Of a stretch of 64,000 bases of DNA, positions 17,085 through 26,466 are shown piece after piece. This DNA comes from Bacillota bacterium (GTDB taxonomy: Bacteria; Bacillota; Clostridia; Lachnospirales; Lachnospiraceae): assembly GCA_023458035.1 (NCBI GenBank), contig JAEXAX010000024.1:79292-143291 (forward strand), read 5' to 3'. Position numbers and translations under genes: made by a program. Each line of letters begins with the position of its first letter. Position 1 is the first letter of the stretch. The notes under the pieces were generated by a model that was given only the letters and a program-made list of their open reading frames with translations, did not search any database and was not told the origin of the DNA.

Positions 17085-17870
17085 TTATTTGATATCCCTT
17101 TTCTTAAGAATCATCACTGACGCTATATAACTGATAATGATATATGCAAGCATGGCACCGACATAAATCCACAGCTCTTTTGAAGCATTGTTTGCCAGAT
17201 TTAATTTCTCTAATCCAGCCGGTAACAGATTGAACACATTAAAGTTATCGCTCTTAATCACCGCCACCTGAAGCAGCAGCGCCAATGGCGGAACAATAAT
17301 AGTCAACGCAATATTAAAGGCAATTGCCGTTCCGCCGGAAGCCAGCAATGTGGCTCCGAAAGCAAAAATGCTACTATAAGCAACACTTTGCAGGGCCGCC
17401 AAGCCAAATGCTCTGGCTGTCAGCTGCCAAAATTCGGCATTCATCTGTCCGTGATCAAGCATCACCAGACAAAGGCCGAAACCGGTACCAGCCATAATCA
17501 CCAGACCGGCCACGCTCAGCAGAGCCGACCAGATAAATTTAGCAGTGATGATGTGTCCGCGGCCCAAGCCTTTAGAAGCCACGTTTTTAATCGTACCGTT
17601 GGCAAAATCACTGCCGACAAACAGGCTGACAACAATGGCAATCAAGATATTGATGGATGTCATTAACTTGGGTACTGCGTCTGTCAGAGTAAACGTTTTG
17701 GCCATGGCCTCAATCTTCACACCGTTCTGACTCATGGAGCCCAGCGTTTCAGTCAGCATCTTGGTGGCAATCAACTGCATAAAGGTCAGAGCCACACCGA
17801 CCAACAGACAAATCCACCAATATTTCGCTTTGCGAATCTTATATGCATCATAGCTGAATAATCTTCCCAT
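17085..17870 (-). CDS. ABC-2 type transporter permease
   Basis: A 261-residue membrane protein with about six hydrophobic segments (for example WWICLLVGVALTFMQ, ILIAIVVSLFVGSDF, IIISYIASVMIL). The FANGTIKNVASKGLGRGHI segment is typical of the bacitracin/lantibiotic-type ABC-2 permease that follows such ATPases. Substrate unknown. It lies 2 nt after the ATPase, so the two are translated together and form the transporter. Confidence 0.88.
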   Translation of the reverse strand: MGRLFSYDAYKIRKAKYWWICLLVGVALTFMQLIATKMLTETLGSMSQNGVKIEAMAKTFTLTDAVPKLMTSINILIAIVVSLFVGSDFANGTIKNVASKGLGRGHIITAKFIWSALLSVAGLVIMAGTGFGLCLVMLDHGQMNAEFWQLTARAFGLAALQSVAYSSIFAFGATLLASGGTAIAFNIALTIIVPPLALLLQVAVIKSDNFNVFNLLPAGLEKLNLANNASKELWIYVGAMLAYIIISYIASVMILKKRDIK

Positions 17871-17872
17871 TC

Positions 17873-18781
17873 CTATTTACCTCCAATCGACTTCATAAAG
17901 TAATCTTCCAGATCGGCATGAATCATGTGGTAGGCTCTCGGAATAATACCGGACTCAATCAGTTTTTCAACCACAGCCAGTGCATCTCCCTCCGATGCAA
18001 ACAGCAGGCAGCGCTGCTTATCCGACTCGATGCCGTAACGCAGTCCGCTGTTTTCGATCACCTGACGGCCGATCATCAGATCCTCCTCCTGCAGGAGAAT
18101 CTCGAATGCATCCCGTGTTCTGGCATCCAATTCTTCCGCTGTAAATTCCTGCAGCATCTTTCCCTGATCAATAATACCGTAACGGGTCGCCAATTTATGC
18201 AATTCACCCAGAATATGACTGGAAATCAGTACTGTGATCTTCATCTCCCGGTTCAGGCGGATAATCAAATTTCGGATATCTCGAATTCCTTCCGGATCCA
18301 AACCGTTTGTCGGCTCATCCAATACCAGCAAGGACGGCTTTCCGATCAATGCAATGGCTATGGCCAGACGCTGTTTCATACCGAGTGAATAATTCTTGGC
18401 TTTTTTTCTGAGCCTCGGATCCAAACCCACCAGCTGCAGTAGCTCTTCCATCTCTTCCTTGGTCATTTTGGCACCCACGGCCAGAGCCTGTGCCTGCACA
18501 TTTTGCATACCGGTCATATTCGGGAACAGGCCCGGATTCTCAATAATGGTACCGATTTTATCTCGACCGGCCTTTAGATCCTCGCTTCCGAACAGTCGGA
18601 TCTGACCACTCGTTTCTTTAGCCAAACCGGCCACCATACGGATCAGCGTCGTCTTACCGGCACCGTTTCGACCGATAAAACCATAAATATCTCCCTCCAT
18701 AATGGTCATCGACACCTGGTCAACGGCCGTTTGCCTGCCAAAGGCTTTGGATAGGGCAACCGTTTCCAATACTTTTTGCAT
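17873..18781 (-). CDS. ABC transporter ATP-binding protein
   Basis: A 302-residue ATPase. It has Walker A GRNGAGKTT, the LSGG-equivalent signature YSLGMKQRLAIA, Walker B LLVLDEPTNGLD and the switch region ISSHILGEL. The C-terminal extension (about 215-302) is typical of exporters of the BcrA/NatA class. I start at ATG 18781, which follows AAGGAGGT; a TTG 12 codons upstream lacks a site. No sensor kinase or regulator gene adjoins; the nearest is the convergent DUF1836 protein. Confidence 0.92.
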   Translation of the reverse strand: MQKVLETVALSKAFGRQTAVDQVSMTIMEGDIYGFIGRNGAGKTTLIRMVAGLAKETSGQIRLFGSEDLKAGRDKIGTIIENPGLFPNMTGMQNVQAQALAVGAKMTKEEMEELLQLVGLDPRLRKKAKNYSLGMKQRLAIAIALIGKPSLLVLDEPTNGLDPEGIRDIRNLIIRLNREMKITVLISSHILGELHKLATRYGIIDQGKMLQEFTAEELDARTRDAFEILLQEEDLMIGRQVIENSGLRYGIESDKQRCLLFASEGDALAVVEKLIESGIIPRAYHMIHADLEDYFMKSIGGK

Positions 18782-18811
18782 AGTTACCTCCTTCTGAAAA
18801 ATCAGTATTAC

Positions 18812-18829
18812 TAACATTGAACATTGTTA
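18812..18829 (-). repeat. Inverted repeat in the ABC operon leader
   Basis: TAACATTG-AA-CATTGTTA, one mismatch, between the -10 and the start codon. A possible operator for a GntR- or MarR-type regulator; unproven. Confidence 0.35.
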
Positions 18830-18857
18830 TTTTGTCTTAGTTATTTAATACAAATAC

Positions 18858-18891
18858 AATATAACAAAGTGCCTGACAAATGTCAAGCACT
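18858..18891 (-). promoter_or_regulatory. Promoter for the ABC exporter with overlapping palindrome
   Basis: Minus-strand -35 TTGACA (18881-18886), 17-nt spacer, -10 TATATT (18858-18863). The -35 sits inside an inverted repeat (18868-18891, 11-bp arms with one mismatch). That repeat may also end hslO transcription, though its T tract is poor. Confidence 0.75.
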
Positions 18892-18907
18892 CTTTTTGTT
18901 TTTCATT

Positions 18908-19789
18908 TTACTTTCTGCATTCGTGGATTAGGCGGTCTAATTCTTCATCAGAAAAGACCTGCTTTCTATGACAAAAGTGGCAGACCATCTCCACCGGCTC
19001 ATCCTCCTGACGCAATGTTTCCAGCTCCTGACTGCCCAGGCTGATCAGTGCCTTTTCCATCCGCTCACGACTGCATCCGCAATGATATTCGACCTCTGCT
19101 CTCTCTGTCCACTGCAAATCGTAGCCCTCCAGCAGCCTGGCCACCAATTCCTCCGGGGCAGCTCCGTCATTTAAGACATCGGTCACACTGCCCATTGACT
19201 GCAGTCGTTCTTCCAGGGTATTAATCACTGCCTCATCTGCAAATGGCATCACCTGGATCATAAATCCTCCGGCGCTCTGAATGTGGTTATCTTTTGTCAG
19301 ATAGACTCCCAGTCCGACCGCTGTCGGAACTTGCTCACTGGATGCGTAATAATAAGCGATGTCATCCCCTATCTCTCCACTCATCAGTTCAACCTGACCG
19401 ACATAGGGCTCCTTTAACCCAAGATCTCGGATCACTCGCAACGTACCATGACCAACCGCTCCACCGACATTCAGCTTTCCGTCTGCCCTGGCCGTGATCT
19501 CAAAAACCGGCTGATCAACATATCCTTTCACATGGCCGGCAGAATCAGCAGTAACCGTCAGACCTCCGATCGGTCCGTCGCCCTTGATCTGCAATGTCAG
19601 CAAATCCTTCTTCGACTTCATCATGCTGCCCATCATGGCAGCTGCCGCCAGCACTCGCCCGAGCGCCGCGCTGGCGGCCGGACAGGTACCATGGATCTGT
19701 CTGGCCGCCTCTGCCGTATCACGCAGACTGACGGCAAAGATGCGCAGCTGATGATCGGCTGCCGTTCCTCTTACAATGATATCCTTCAA
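18908..19789 (-). CDS. hslO: Redox-regulated chaperone Hsp33
   Basis: A 293-residue Hsp33. The four zinc-binding cysteines are in HCGCS (about 235-239) and CHFCH (about 268-272), the redox switch that activates the holdase under oxidative and heat stress. The start codon is TTG, coupled to the methyltransferase gene 6 nt upstream, with only a weak ribosome site. Last gene of the recD2-comF-DUF2156-methyltransferase series. Confidence 0.96.
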   Translation of the reverse strand: MKDIIVRGTAADHQLRIFAVSLRDTAEAARQIHGTCPAASAALGRVLAAAAMMGSMMKSKKDLLTLQIKGDGPIGGLTVTADSAGHVKGYVDQPVFEITARADGKLNVGGAVGHGTLRVIRDLGLKEPYVGQVELMSGEIGDDIAYYYASSEQVPTAVGLGVYLTKDNHIQSAGGFMIQVMPFADEAVINTLEERLQSMGSVTDVLNDGAAPEELVARLLEGYDLQWTERAEVEYHCGCSRERMEKALISLGSQELETLRQEDEPVEMVCHFCHRKQVFSDEELDRLIHECRK

Positions 19790-19795
19790 AACGCT

Positions 19796-20557
19796 TCACT
19801 CACTTTCTAACTTCATAGCTTTACTGCATTCTCTGGCCAAAATAAAAACCCGTTCGCCGGGCTCTGCCAGCCCTTCCCGGACGCCGTCCGTCACGGAAAC
19901 CACTTTCAGACCGGCCTCGCTAACCCACTGCTTCATCTGTTCTGTTGTATAACCGCGTTGCCTGTGATATTCAACCGCTCGGTCATAACGCCCATCTTCT
20001 CCCTCTACAAAAAGACTCAGTTGATACTCATTAACGGCCGTCTGCGGATCGTAGGAATTCTCCCAAATAAAGGCTGCTCCCTCATGATCCTCTGCCAGTA
20101 CCGTATCACCCAGTTCTTCATAGTAAGCCGGTTCATGAAAATCAAACCAGAACAGACCGCCCGGCTCAAGATAATTGTTGACCCAATGCATGAACTGATG
20201 CACCTCGTCTTCTTTCGTCAGATAATTGATCGTATCGCAGGTGCAAACGATCGCCCCGACTGTTCCGTATAACTCAAAATCCGGCAATACTTGTTGCAGA
20301 TATAGAATCGAGAACCCATCACTCTGCTCTCTGGCCATCTCCAACATCTCAGTCGATGCATCGATCCCGATCAAATCATACCCGCCTGCCGCCAGCAGGG
20401 TGGTCAGCCGGCCGGTGCCGCAGCCGATATCGGCTATGATGCGGTTCGGATTTTGATTTTCTTTCAGTATCCGCAGTATGTGATTCGCCCAGTTCTGATA
20501 GGGAACCGCCTCCATAAAAAGATCATACACATAAGCCAGCTGTTGATAAGCTTCCAT
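19796..20557 (-). CDS. Class I SAM-dependent methyltransferase
   Basis: A 253-residue Rossmann methyltransferase: motif I IADIGCGTGRLTTLLA, motif II IGIDASTEM, motif IV VCTCDTINYL. The substrate is unknown. Three ATGs in a row follow AGGAGG; the third (20557) has the best spacing. The gene overlaps the end of the DUF2156 gene, so the pair is probably translated together. Confidence 0.88.
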   Translation of the reverse strand: MEAYQQLAYVYDLFMEAVPYQNWANHILRILKENQNPNRIIADIGCGTGRLTTLLAAGGYDLIGIDASTEMLEMAREQSDGFSILYLQQVLPDFELYGTVGAIVCTCDTINYLTKEDEVHQFMHWVNNYLEPGGLFWFDFHEPAYYEELGDTVLAEDHEGAAFIWENSYDPQTAVNEYQLSLFVEGEDGRYDRAVEYHRQRGYTTEQMKQWVSEAGLKVVSVTDGVREGLAEPGERVFILARECSKAMKLESE

Positions 20558-20559
20558 CA

Positions 20560-21468
20560 TCATGCCTCCTGCAGTCGCAGACTGACTACTCCTTTTTCCG
20601 ATAAAAACGCAGGCTTATACGATAATTTAGCCTTGCGAAGCCCTTCCTCACCAGTATCCTCCTCACGGTTCACGTAGCGAAATCCCTCACAGGCATGTCT
20701 GGCAAACTCGCGATTGATCATGGGATACGCTCCCTGAAGCTCGCTAAAGGCTTTTTCAATATGTACAACGATGGTATCCTCATTCAGCTGTTCACCAATG
20801 GAAAAAGCCACCACTCGACCTCCGGTACGGATCAGACCGCCACGCATATCCAGTTCCTTCATCAGGCGAAGATAATTCATCGTCACCGCTACCTCAGCCT
20901 TTTTCTCTTCATCAGCCTCGGCATCATTGTCCTTACGCCACTCAAGAGCCATCTGAAAGCACTCTTCGACATTGGCATCATTAATTTCCTCATAAGACCA
21001 GTCCGGCTGATTCTCTACAAAACGATTGATGTGATTTCGCTTGGAGTGCAATTTTTTCCCGGCTAATGTAGCCAGCTTCTCCTGCTCGTACACATAATCC
21101 GCCTTATCACGGATGGTTTCATAATAAAACCGACCGGGATAATGCTCATCCAGCCAGGCGAACTGCTTCGGAGTGACCAAATGCAGCTGGAAACGACAGA
21201 CCTGTTGTTCACAGTAGTCCAATAATTCATCCACTACAAGCTTCACATCCTCTTCCTTCCCCAGCGGAAAGGTGTATGAACAATGTCCATCCAGATCGGA
21301 ATGAAACAACAGTGTATTCTTATAAACCGCAAAAGTTGTCCGATAATGTCTGGACCACAGATAGATGTTGGCAAAGGTCATATCACAGATCTCGACACGG
21401 TTCTGCTTCAGATAGCTGTTTATCAATTCCCTGTCCTCTATTTCAGGACGTTTAAATACAGTGAACAT
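20560..21468 (-). CDS. DUF2156 / MprF C-domain-like acyltransferase
   Basis: A 302-residue soluble protein with two GNAT-like halves. It resembles the C-terminal domain of phosphatidylglycerol lysyltransferase (KLHSKRNHINRF near residue 140, GGRVVAFSIGEQL, VHIEKAF, GAYPMINREFA). Stand-alone DUF2156 proteins are common in Clostridia; their substrate is not established. No membrane domain is present. It lies 30 nt downstream of comF. Confidence 0.82.
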   Translation of the reverse strand: MFTVFKRPEIEDRELINSYLKQNRVEICDMTFANIYLWSRHYRTTFAVYKNTLLFHSDLDGHCSYTFPLGKEEDVKLVVDELLDYCEQQVCRFQLHLVTPKQFAWLDEHYPGRFYYETIRDKADYVYEQEKLATLAGKKLHSKRNHINRFVENQPDWSYEEINDANVEECFQMALEWRKDNDAEADEEKKAEVAVTMNYLRLMKELDMRGGLIRTGGRVVAFSIGEQLNEDTIVVHIEKAFSELQGAYPMINREFARHACEGFRYVNREEDTGEEGLRKAKLSYKPAFLSEKGVVSLRLQEA

Positions 21469-21498
21469 ATTTTTTCCCTCTTACTCTTATAAAATGGA

Positions 21499-22230
21499 TT
21501 ATACGCCTTCTCCCTGGCACACACAAACAAAATACACCCTGACAGCTCCATGCTCCTTTAAAACAGCCGCCGCCGCATCCATGGTCGCCCCGGTCGTATA
21601 AATATCATCGACCAGTACTACTGTTTCCGGAACCTCCCCAAAAACCGAAAAGGCCCGCTTCATCTGCTGCCTTCGCTCCTCCTTGGACAACTCCTTTAAA
21701 GCCTTCGTTTCTTTCACCCGCACCAATATTGACTCACTTACCGGCACTCCCAATCTGCATCCGATTCCCCTAGCCAGAACCTCTGCCTGATTATATCCTC
21801 GACTGCGTCGCCTTTTACGGCTGATCGGAATCGGAATCAGCAATTGCGGTCGCCAAAACAGAAGTTGTTCTCCAAGATAATGCACCATCTCCGCCGCCAG
21901 CTCGTCACCGATCTCCTTTCGGTGATGGAATTTAAGTCGATAGAGAGCCGGTTTTATCACATCATCATTCAGGAAACAGGAACGACCAGCATCAAAACTT
22001 CTCGTCCGACGATCACAGTCAACGCACAAGCTGGCATCAACCTCCAGCGCCTGTCCACAGCGCAGACAATACGGCTCTTTGGTCAACTGCACCATTTTTC
22101 TACACTGCGGACAAATGCCGAGGCCATCTGTCGGACGAGTTCGATCGCAAACCGGGCAGGCAGCCGGATACAGCAGTCGGCGCAAGGCGGCGCCTATTTT
22201 TAAACTTGTTTTTTTCAATTTCTGTTTCAC
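21499..22230 (-). CDS. comF: ComF-family phosphoribosyltransferase-like protein
   Basis: A 243-residue protein. Zinc-finger cysteines are at the N-terminus (CPVCDRTRP, CPQCRK, CLRCGQ, CVDCDRR), followed by the PRTase fold with IPIPISRKRRRSRGYNQAE and the PRPP loop VVLVDDIYTTGATMDAA. ComF aids DNA uptake in competent bacteria; in others the role is unclear. The frame stays open upstream to an ATG at 22371 inside recD2. I place the start at GTG 22230, just after AAAGGA and 31 nt past the recD2 stop, because the extra residues do not look like ComF. Confidence 0.88.
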   Translation of the reverse strand: MKQKLKKTSLKIGAALRRLLYPAACPVCDRTRPTDGLGICPQCRKMVQLTKEPYCLRCGQALEVDASLCVDCDRRTRSFDAGRSCFLNDDVIKPALYRLKFHHRKEIGDELAAEMVHYLGEQLLFWRPQLLIPIPISRKRRRSRGYNQAEVLARGIGCRLGVPVSESILVRVKETKALKELSKEERRQQMKRAFSVFGEVPETVVLVDDIYTTGATMDAAAAVLKEHGAVRVYFVCVCQGEGV

Positions 22231-22261
22231 AGGATCCTTTCCTGCAATACTCTCCCGGTAG

Positions 22262-24541
22262 CTACTCCCCCTCGGAGCAGCCTGAGCTGTCATGGATATC
22301 CCGAATATCCATAATACTCCTAATCGACAAATCCAGCGAACTGTAGCGCTTATGCTCTTTTTTATTATCAATCATCCGCTGCACACAGGCGGCACTGCCC
22401 ACGATAACGACACAGTTTCTGGCTCTGGTGATCGCTGTATACAGCAAGTTTTTATTCATCAGTACCTCAGGGCCGGATAATAACGGCAATACCACAGCCG
22501 GATATTCGCTTCCTTGTGACTTATGAATGGTGATGGCATAAGCCAGCTCCACCTCATCCATGCTTTTATAATCATAGGTTACCAAATGACCGTCATCAAA
22601 CAAAATTTCCACTGTTTCACTGAGGTCATTGATTTTCCTGATAATACCGATGTCTCCGTTAAAAACACCGCAGCCTTCCTCAATCACATAGCCCTTCTGC
22701 CCGCGCAGCTCCCAGGCCAGCTGGTAATTGTTTTTCACCTGAATAATCTTATCACCCTCACGAAACAGGCGACCGCCCTTTCGATATTCCTGCTTGCCAT
22801 ACGTCGGCGGATTCAGCACCCGTTGCAATAAATCATTAAGCTGTTCTACCCCCAGCGGCCCCTTTCGCATCGGCGACAACAGTTGCACCTCTCCCGGTTC
22901 ACAACCGGCATATTGGTGCAGTGTCCCCTGCATGACCCTAATAAGCTCCTGCTGAACCTCTTCCGCCTGCTGCCGTGGCAGTAAAAAGAAATCTTTACTC
23001 TTATTATCCAAAGACAACGGCATATCCTGCAATATTTTATGGGCGTTGGCGATGATGTCGCTACCGTCCGCCTGCCGGTAAATCCTGGTTAAGCGGGTAA
23101 CCGGAAAGCAGTCACATTCAATCATATCACGCAGTACATTGCCGGCGCCGACGCTGGGCAGCTGATTCACATCACCGACCAACACCAGGGTGGTACCCGG
23201 CTCGATAGCTTTCAGCAGCGCTAAAAACAGGGACAGATCCATCATCGAAACTTCATCAATGATGACCACATCCGCCTCCAGATGATTTTCCTCATTACGG
23301 TCAAAATACTGTTGCTTCACCTCATCCGAAATACCGATCACTTCCAACAGTCGATGAATTGTCTTGGCCTCAAAACCGGTGGCTTCAGACATCCGCTTGG
23401 CAGCCCGGCCGGTCGGCGCGCCCAGCAGAATCTGTTTATTCTCCTCCAGAAAGGTACTGATCATCCGATTGATGGTGGTCGTCTTACCGGTTCCCGGTCC
23501 GCCGGTTACAATACTGACCGTATGAGAAAGAGCCGTCCGAATGGCTAGCTGTTGCTCTTCGTTAAGATGGCTGTCGTCCTGCTTTTTTACCTCAGCAGCG
23601 CAATCCAAACCGCCTTCGGTCAAATCAAAAACATCCTCAGAGGACAGCTCGTTCTTCTGATACAGATCCTTCAGCAGTGCAGCCGCCTTCAACTCCATAT
23701 AATAAAAATGATTCAGATAAATGCGGCTGTCATCCTCCTGCCGACGGATCACGATTTTGCGCTCGATCGCCAGTTCGCTGTACATCTCCTCCACCGCCGC
23801 ATCCGGTGTACCAAGCAGTCTGGCCGTATATAAAGTCAGAATCGACTCCGGCAGATAGGTATGTCCTTCTGCCACCGCCTGCCCCAGCTGATAAAGAATG
23901 CCGCAGCGAATGCGATAACCGCTGTCGGATAAAAATCCCATCTTAGCTGCGATTTCATCTGCAATCTTAAAACCGATACCATTAATATCCTCGGCCAGCT
24001 GATACGGATTTTCCTGCAAAATCTCATATAATTTTCGGCCGTAATTTTCATAAATCTTCCGGGCTAACAAAGGGGAAATGCCATGCTCTTGTAAAAAAAG
24101 CATGGCCTCTCTCATATCCTTCTTTTGGGCGACAGCCGACCCGATCTCCAGCGCCTTATTATGACTGATTCCCTTGATCACCGCCAGCCGCTCCGGTTCC
24201 TCTTCCATCACCCGAAACGTGTCCTCTCCGAATTCCCGAACGATTCTGGATGCAAGAGTTTCGCCGATGCCCTTAATCACCCCGGCGGCCAGATATCGCT
24301 CTATGGCCATGCAATCCTTCGGCAACAACACCCGGAATGAAGATACCGCCAGCTGCTCGCCGTATACAGCATGCTCTGTCAGTTCTCCGATGACCCGAAT
24401 CCGTTCTCCTTCAGCCAGACTGTCCAAAATTCCAACGATGGTTACTTCCTCATCTTCATCTGTCAGCAATACAGCCACTTGATATCCGTTTTCCTCGTTT
24501 CGATAAATAATATGGTCGATATAACCTTCTTGTTCAATCAT
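22262..24541 (-). CDS. recD2: RecD2-type ATP-dependent DNA helicase
   Basis: A 759-residue SF1B helicase of the RecD2 (RecD-like, no RecBC) class. The N-terminal OB-like region is followed by HhH repeats (VIKGIGETLASRIV, VIKGISHNKALEI, INGIGFKIADEIA). Walker A is GGPGTGKTTTIN, Walker B IIDEVSMMD, and LAYAITIHKSQGSEY is motif V/VI. RecD2 is a 5'-3' helicase in DNA repair. Its ATG overlaps the mreB stop by one base (TAATG). Confidence 0.96.
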   Translation of the reverse strand: MIEQEGYIDHIIYRNEENGYQVAVLLTDEDEEVTIVGILDSLAEGERIRVIGELTEHAVYGEQLAVSSFRVLLPKDCMAIERYLAAGVIKGIGETLASRIVREFGEDTFRVMEEEPERLAVIKGISHNKALEIGSAVAQKKDMREAMLFLQEHGISPLLARKIYENYGRKLYEILQENPYQLAEDINGIGFKIADEIAAKMGFLSDSGYRIRCGILYQLGQAVAEGHTYLPESILTLYTARLLGTPDAAVEEMYSELAIERKIVIRRQEDDSRIYLNHFYYMELKAAALLKDLYQKNELSSEDVFDLTEGGLDCAAEVKKQDDSHLNEEQQLAIRTALSHTVSIVTGGPGTGKTTTINRMISTFLEENKQILLGAPTGRAAKRMSEATGFEAKTIHRLLEVIGISDEVKQQYFDRNEENHLEADVVIIDEVSMMDLSLFLALLKAIEPGTTLVLVGDVNQLPSVGAGNVLRDMIECDCFPVTRLTRIYRQADGSDIIANAHKILQDMPLSLDNKSKDFFLLPRQQAEEVQQELIRVMQGTLHQYAGCEPGEVQLLSPMRKGPLGVEQLNDLLQRVLNPPTYGKQEYRKGGRLFREGDKIIQVKNNYQLAWELRGQKGYVIEEGCGVFNGDIGIIRKINDLSETVEILFDDGHLVTYDYKSMDEVELAYAITIHKSQGSEYPAVVLPLLSGPEVLMNKNLLYTAITRARNCVVIVGSAACVQRMIDNKKEHKRYSSLDLSIRSIMDIRDIHDSSGCSEGE

Positions 24542-25542
24542 TATTTAAATTTCTTCTTCATATCTGAAGCAAACTCGATGAATTTACCGGTTCCGATGGC
24601 CACACACTGCATCGGATCCTCCGCAGTCACAGTATTGATCCCGGTCTTTTCTTCAATCAGTTCCTCCAGGCCTCGCAATAAGGCTCCGCCACCGGTCAAT
24701 ACGATGCCACGGTCGGCCACATCGGCAGCCAATTCGGGTGGCGTCTTTTCCAGAACACTGTGAACAGCATCCACAATCTGCGTTGTCGGCTCCTTCAAAG
24801 CCTCTCTGATCTCCTCGGAATTCAGCTCGATGCTCTTCGGCAGACCGGTCACCAGATTCCGACCGCGAATCAAAGCAGTTTCCATCTGCGCAAACGGATA
24901 GGCTGTACCGATCTGGATCTTGATTTCCTCGGCGCTTCGTTCTCCGACCAGCAGGTTATGCTTCTTCCGTACATACTTTACGATGGCTTCGTCAAAATCA
25001 TCTCCGGCCGTCTTAATGGATGTGCTGATAACCGTCCCGCCCAGCGAAATAACAGCAATATCCGTGGTTCCGCCACCGATATCCACAATCATGGTTCCGC
25101 AGGCTTTTGAAATATCCACACCGGCGCCGATGGCTGCCGCAATCGGTTCTTCGATAATCGAAACCTCTCTGGCTCCGGCTTGATAAGTCGCATCCTCAAC
25201 CGCCTTCTTCTCCACCTCGGTCACACCGCTCGGAACACAGACGCTGATACGCGGCTTCCGAAAGGACTTCTTGCCGATGGCCTTCTGAATAAAATACTTC
25301 AGCATCTTTTCGGTCACGGTATAATCCGAGATCACGCCCTGGCGCAGCGGTCTGACAGCCACGATATTACCCGGTGTGCGACCGATCATTAATCTGGCCT
25401 CCTCTCCGATGGCCTGGATCTTATTACTGTCACGGTCGTAAGCTACGACCGATGGCTCTTTCAACACGACGCCTTTGCCTTTAACGAAAACCAGAATACT
25501 GGCGGTTCCCAGATCGATGCCGATATCTGTTGTTGCAAACAT
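24541..25542 (-). CDS. mreB: Rod-shape actin homolog MreB
   Basis: A 333-residue MreB/Mbl. The signatures are DIGIDLGTASILVF, VPSGVTEVEKKAV, EEPIAAAIGAG, IVDIGGGTTDIAV and VLTGGGALL. It forms membrane-bound filaments guiding lateral wall synthesis. No mreC or mreD follows; instead recD2 overlaps its stop codon, so this may be one of several MreB paralogs. It lies 9 nt after degV. Confidence 0.96.
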   Translation of the reverse strand: MFATTDIGIDLGTASILVFVKGKGVVLKEPSVVAYDRDSNKIQAIGEEARLMIGRTPGNIVAVRPLRQGVISDYTVTEKMLKYFIQKAIGKKSFRKPRISVCVPSGVTEVEKKAVEDATYQAGAREVSIIEEPIAAAIGAGVDISKACGTMIVDIGGGTTDIAVISLGGTVISTSIKTAGDDFDEAIVKYVRKKHNLLVGERSAEEIKIQIGTAYPFAQMETALIRGRNLVTGLPKSIELNSEEIREALKEPTTQIVDAVHSVLEKTPPELAADVADRGIVLTGGGALLRGLEELIEEKTGINTVTAEDPMQCVAIGTGKFIEFASDMKKKFK

Positions 25543-25551
25543 ATGCTCCTC

Positions 25552-26403
25552 CTACTTTTCCAAATAAATAATGCCCAGCGTTCCCGGTCCGCAATGACAG
25601 GAAATCACGCTGCCGGCCCGTCCGGTAATGATGGTCTCAAAATAACCGAGTTCACGAATATCCTGCTGAATCTGCTCAAAAGCCTCCTCACAACCCCCGG
25701 AGTAATAAATACCGATCATCTCCGGACTGGCATTAAGCAGGGCTTCTCTCATATCCCCCACATATTTCTGATAAACCGAAACGCCCTTGCCACGATATTT
25801 CTTACCGACCGTCATGCCTCCGTTTCCGACAATAATGGTCGGCTTTAAACGCAGGGCATTGGCCACCAGAGCCGTGGCGCCGCTGCAGCGGCCGCCTCTG
25901 GCCAGGTAGGTTAACGTATCAATGATAAAGCTGGTTCGGATCCTATCCTGCCGCTCCCCTACGATATTCACAATTTCTTCAGCCGGCTTTCCCTGCGCCG
26001 CCAGATCAGCCGCCCAGATAGCCTGCAGGCCGACACCAAAACACAGGTTACGCGAATCAATGACAAACAGTCTGTCATAATGCAGCTGCTGTGCAAGCAA
26101 ACGCAGCACCTGACAGGTGGCTGACAGCTCCTCTGAGATACCGATAAAAATAATATCATCACCGGCTTCCACCATTGGCTCAATTACCTCCAAAGCCTTA
26201 CCCGGCAAAACTGCAGCGGTTTTCGGAGTTAGCTTATGTTGATCCGACCATTGATAAATCTCATCCGGGGTAATGGTCTCGCCGTCAAAAAAGCTATCCT
26301 CTCCCAATTGAACACAAAGCGGGATAACAGAAATATGATATTTCTCCCTCACCTCGGGCATTAAGTCGGCTGTACTGTCGGTTACGATCCTGATATTCGC
26401 CAT
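25552..26403 (-). CDS. DegV-family fatty-acid-binding protein
   Basis: A 283-residue DegV protein. The N-terminal IRIVTDSTADLMPE, FIGISEELSATCQ and DTLTYLARGGRCSG segments are typical. The family (FakB) binds fatty acids and hands them to FakA for phosphorylation. Here fakA is not adjacent. It heads the degV-mreB-recD2 series. Confidence 0.93.
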   Translation of the reverse strand: MANIRIVTDSTADLMPEVREKYHISVIPLCVQLGEDSFFDGETITPDEIYQWSDQHKLTPKTAAVLPGKALEVIEPMVEAGDDIIFIGISEELSATCQVLRLLAQQLHYDRLFVIDSRNLCFGVGLQAIWAADLAAQGKPAEEIVNIVGERQDRIRTSFIIDTLTYLARGGRCSGATALVANALRLKPTIIVGNGGMTVGKKYRGKGVSVYQKYVGDMREALLNASPEMIGIYYSGGCEEAFEQIQQDIRELGYFETIITGRAGSVISCHCGPGTLGIIYLEK

Positions 26404-26438
26404 ATACTCTCCTCATTCTATAAAATCATACTTTTTAT

Positions 26439-26466
26439 AGTATAGCTTATTTGAGATATTTTGCAA
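26439..26466 (-). promoter_or_regulatory. Promoter for degV-mreB
   Basis: Minus-strand -35 TTGCAA (26461-26466), 16-nt spacer, -10 TATACT (26439-26444), about 36 nt before degV. It overlaps the end of uvrA. Confidence 0.55.

Noticed and set aside
22231..22371. ComF starting at ATG 22371 inside recD2
   Set aside because: The extra 47 residues do not look like ComF and overlap recD2, while GTG 22230 has a good ribosome site.
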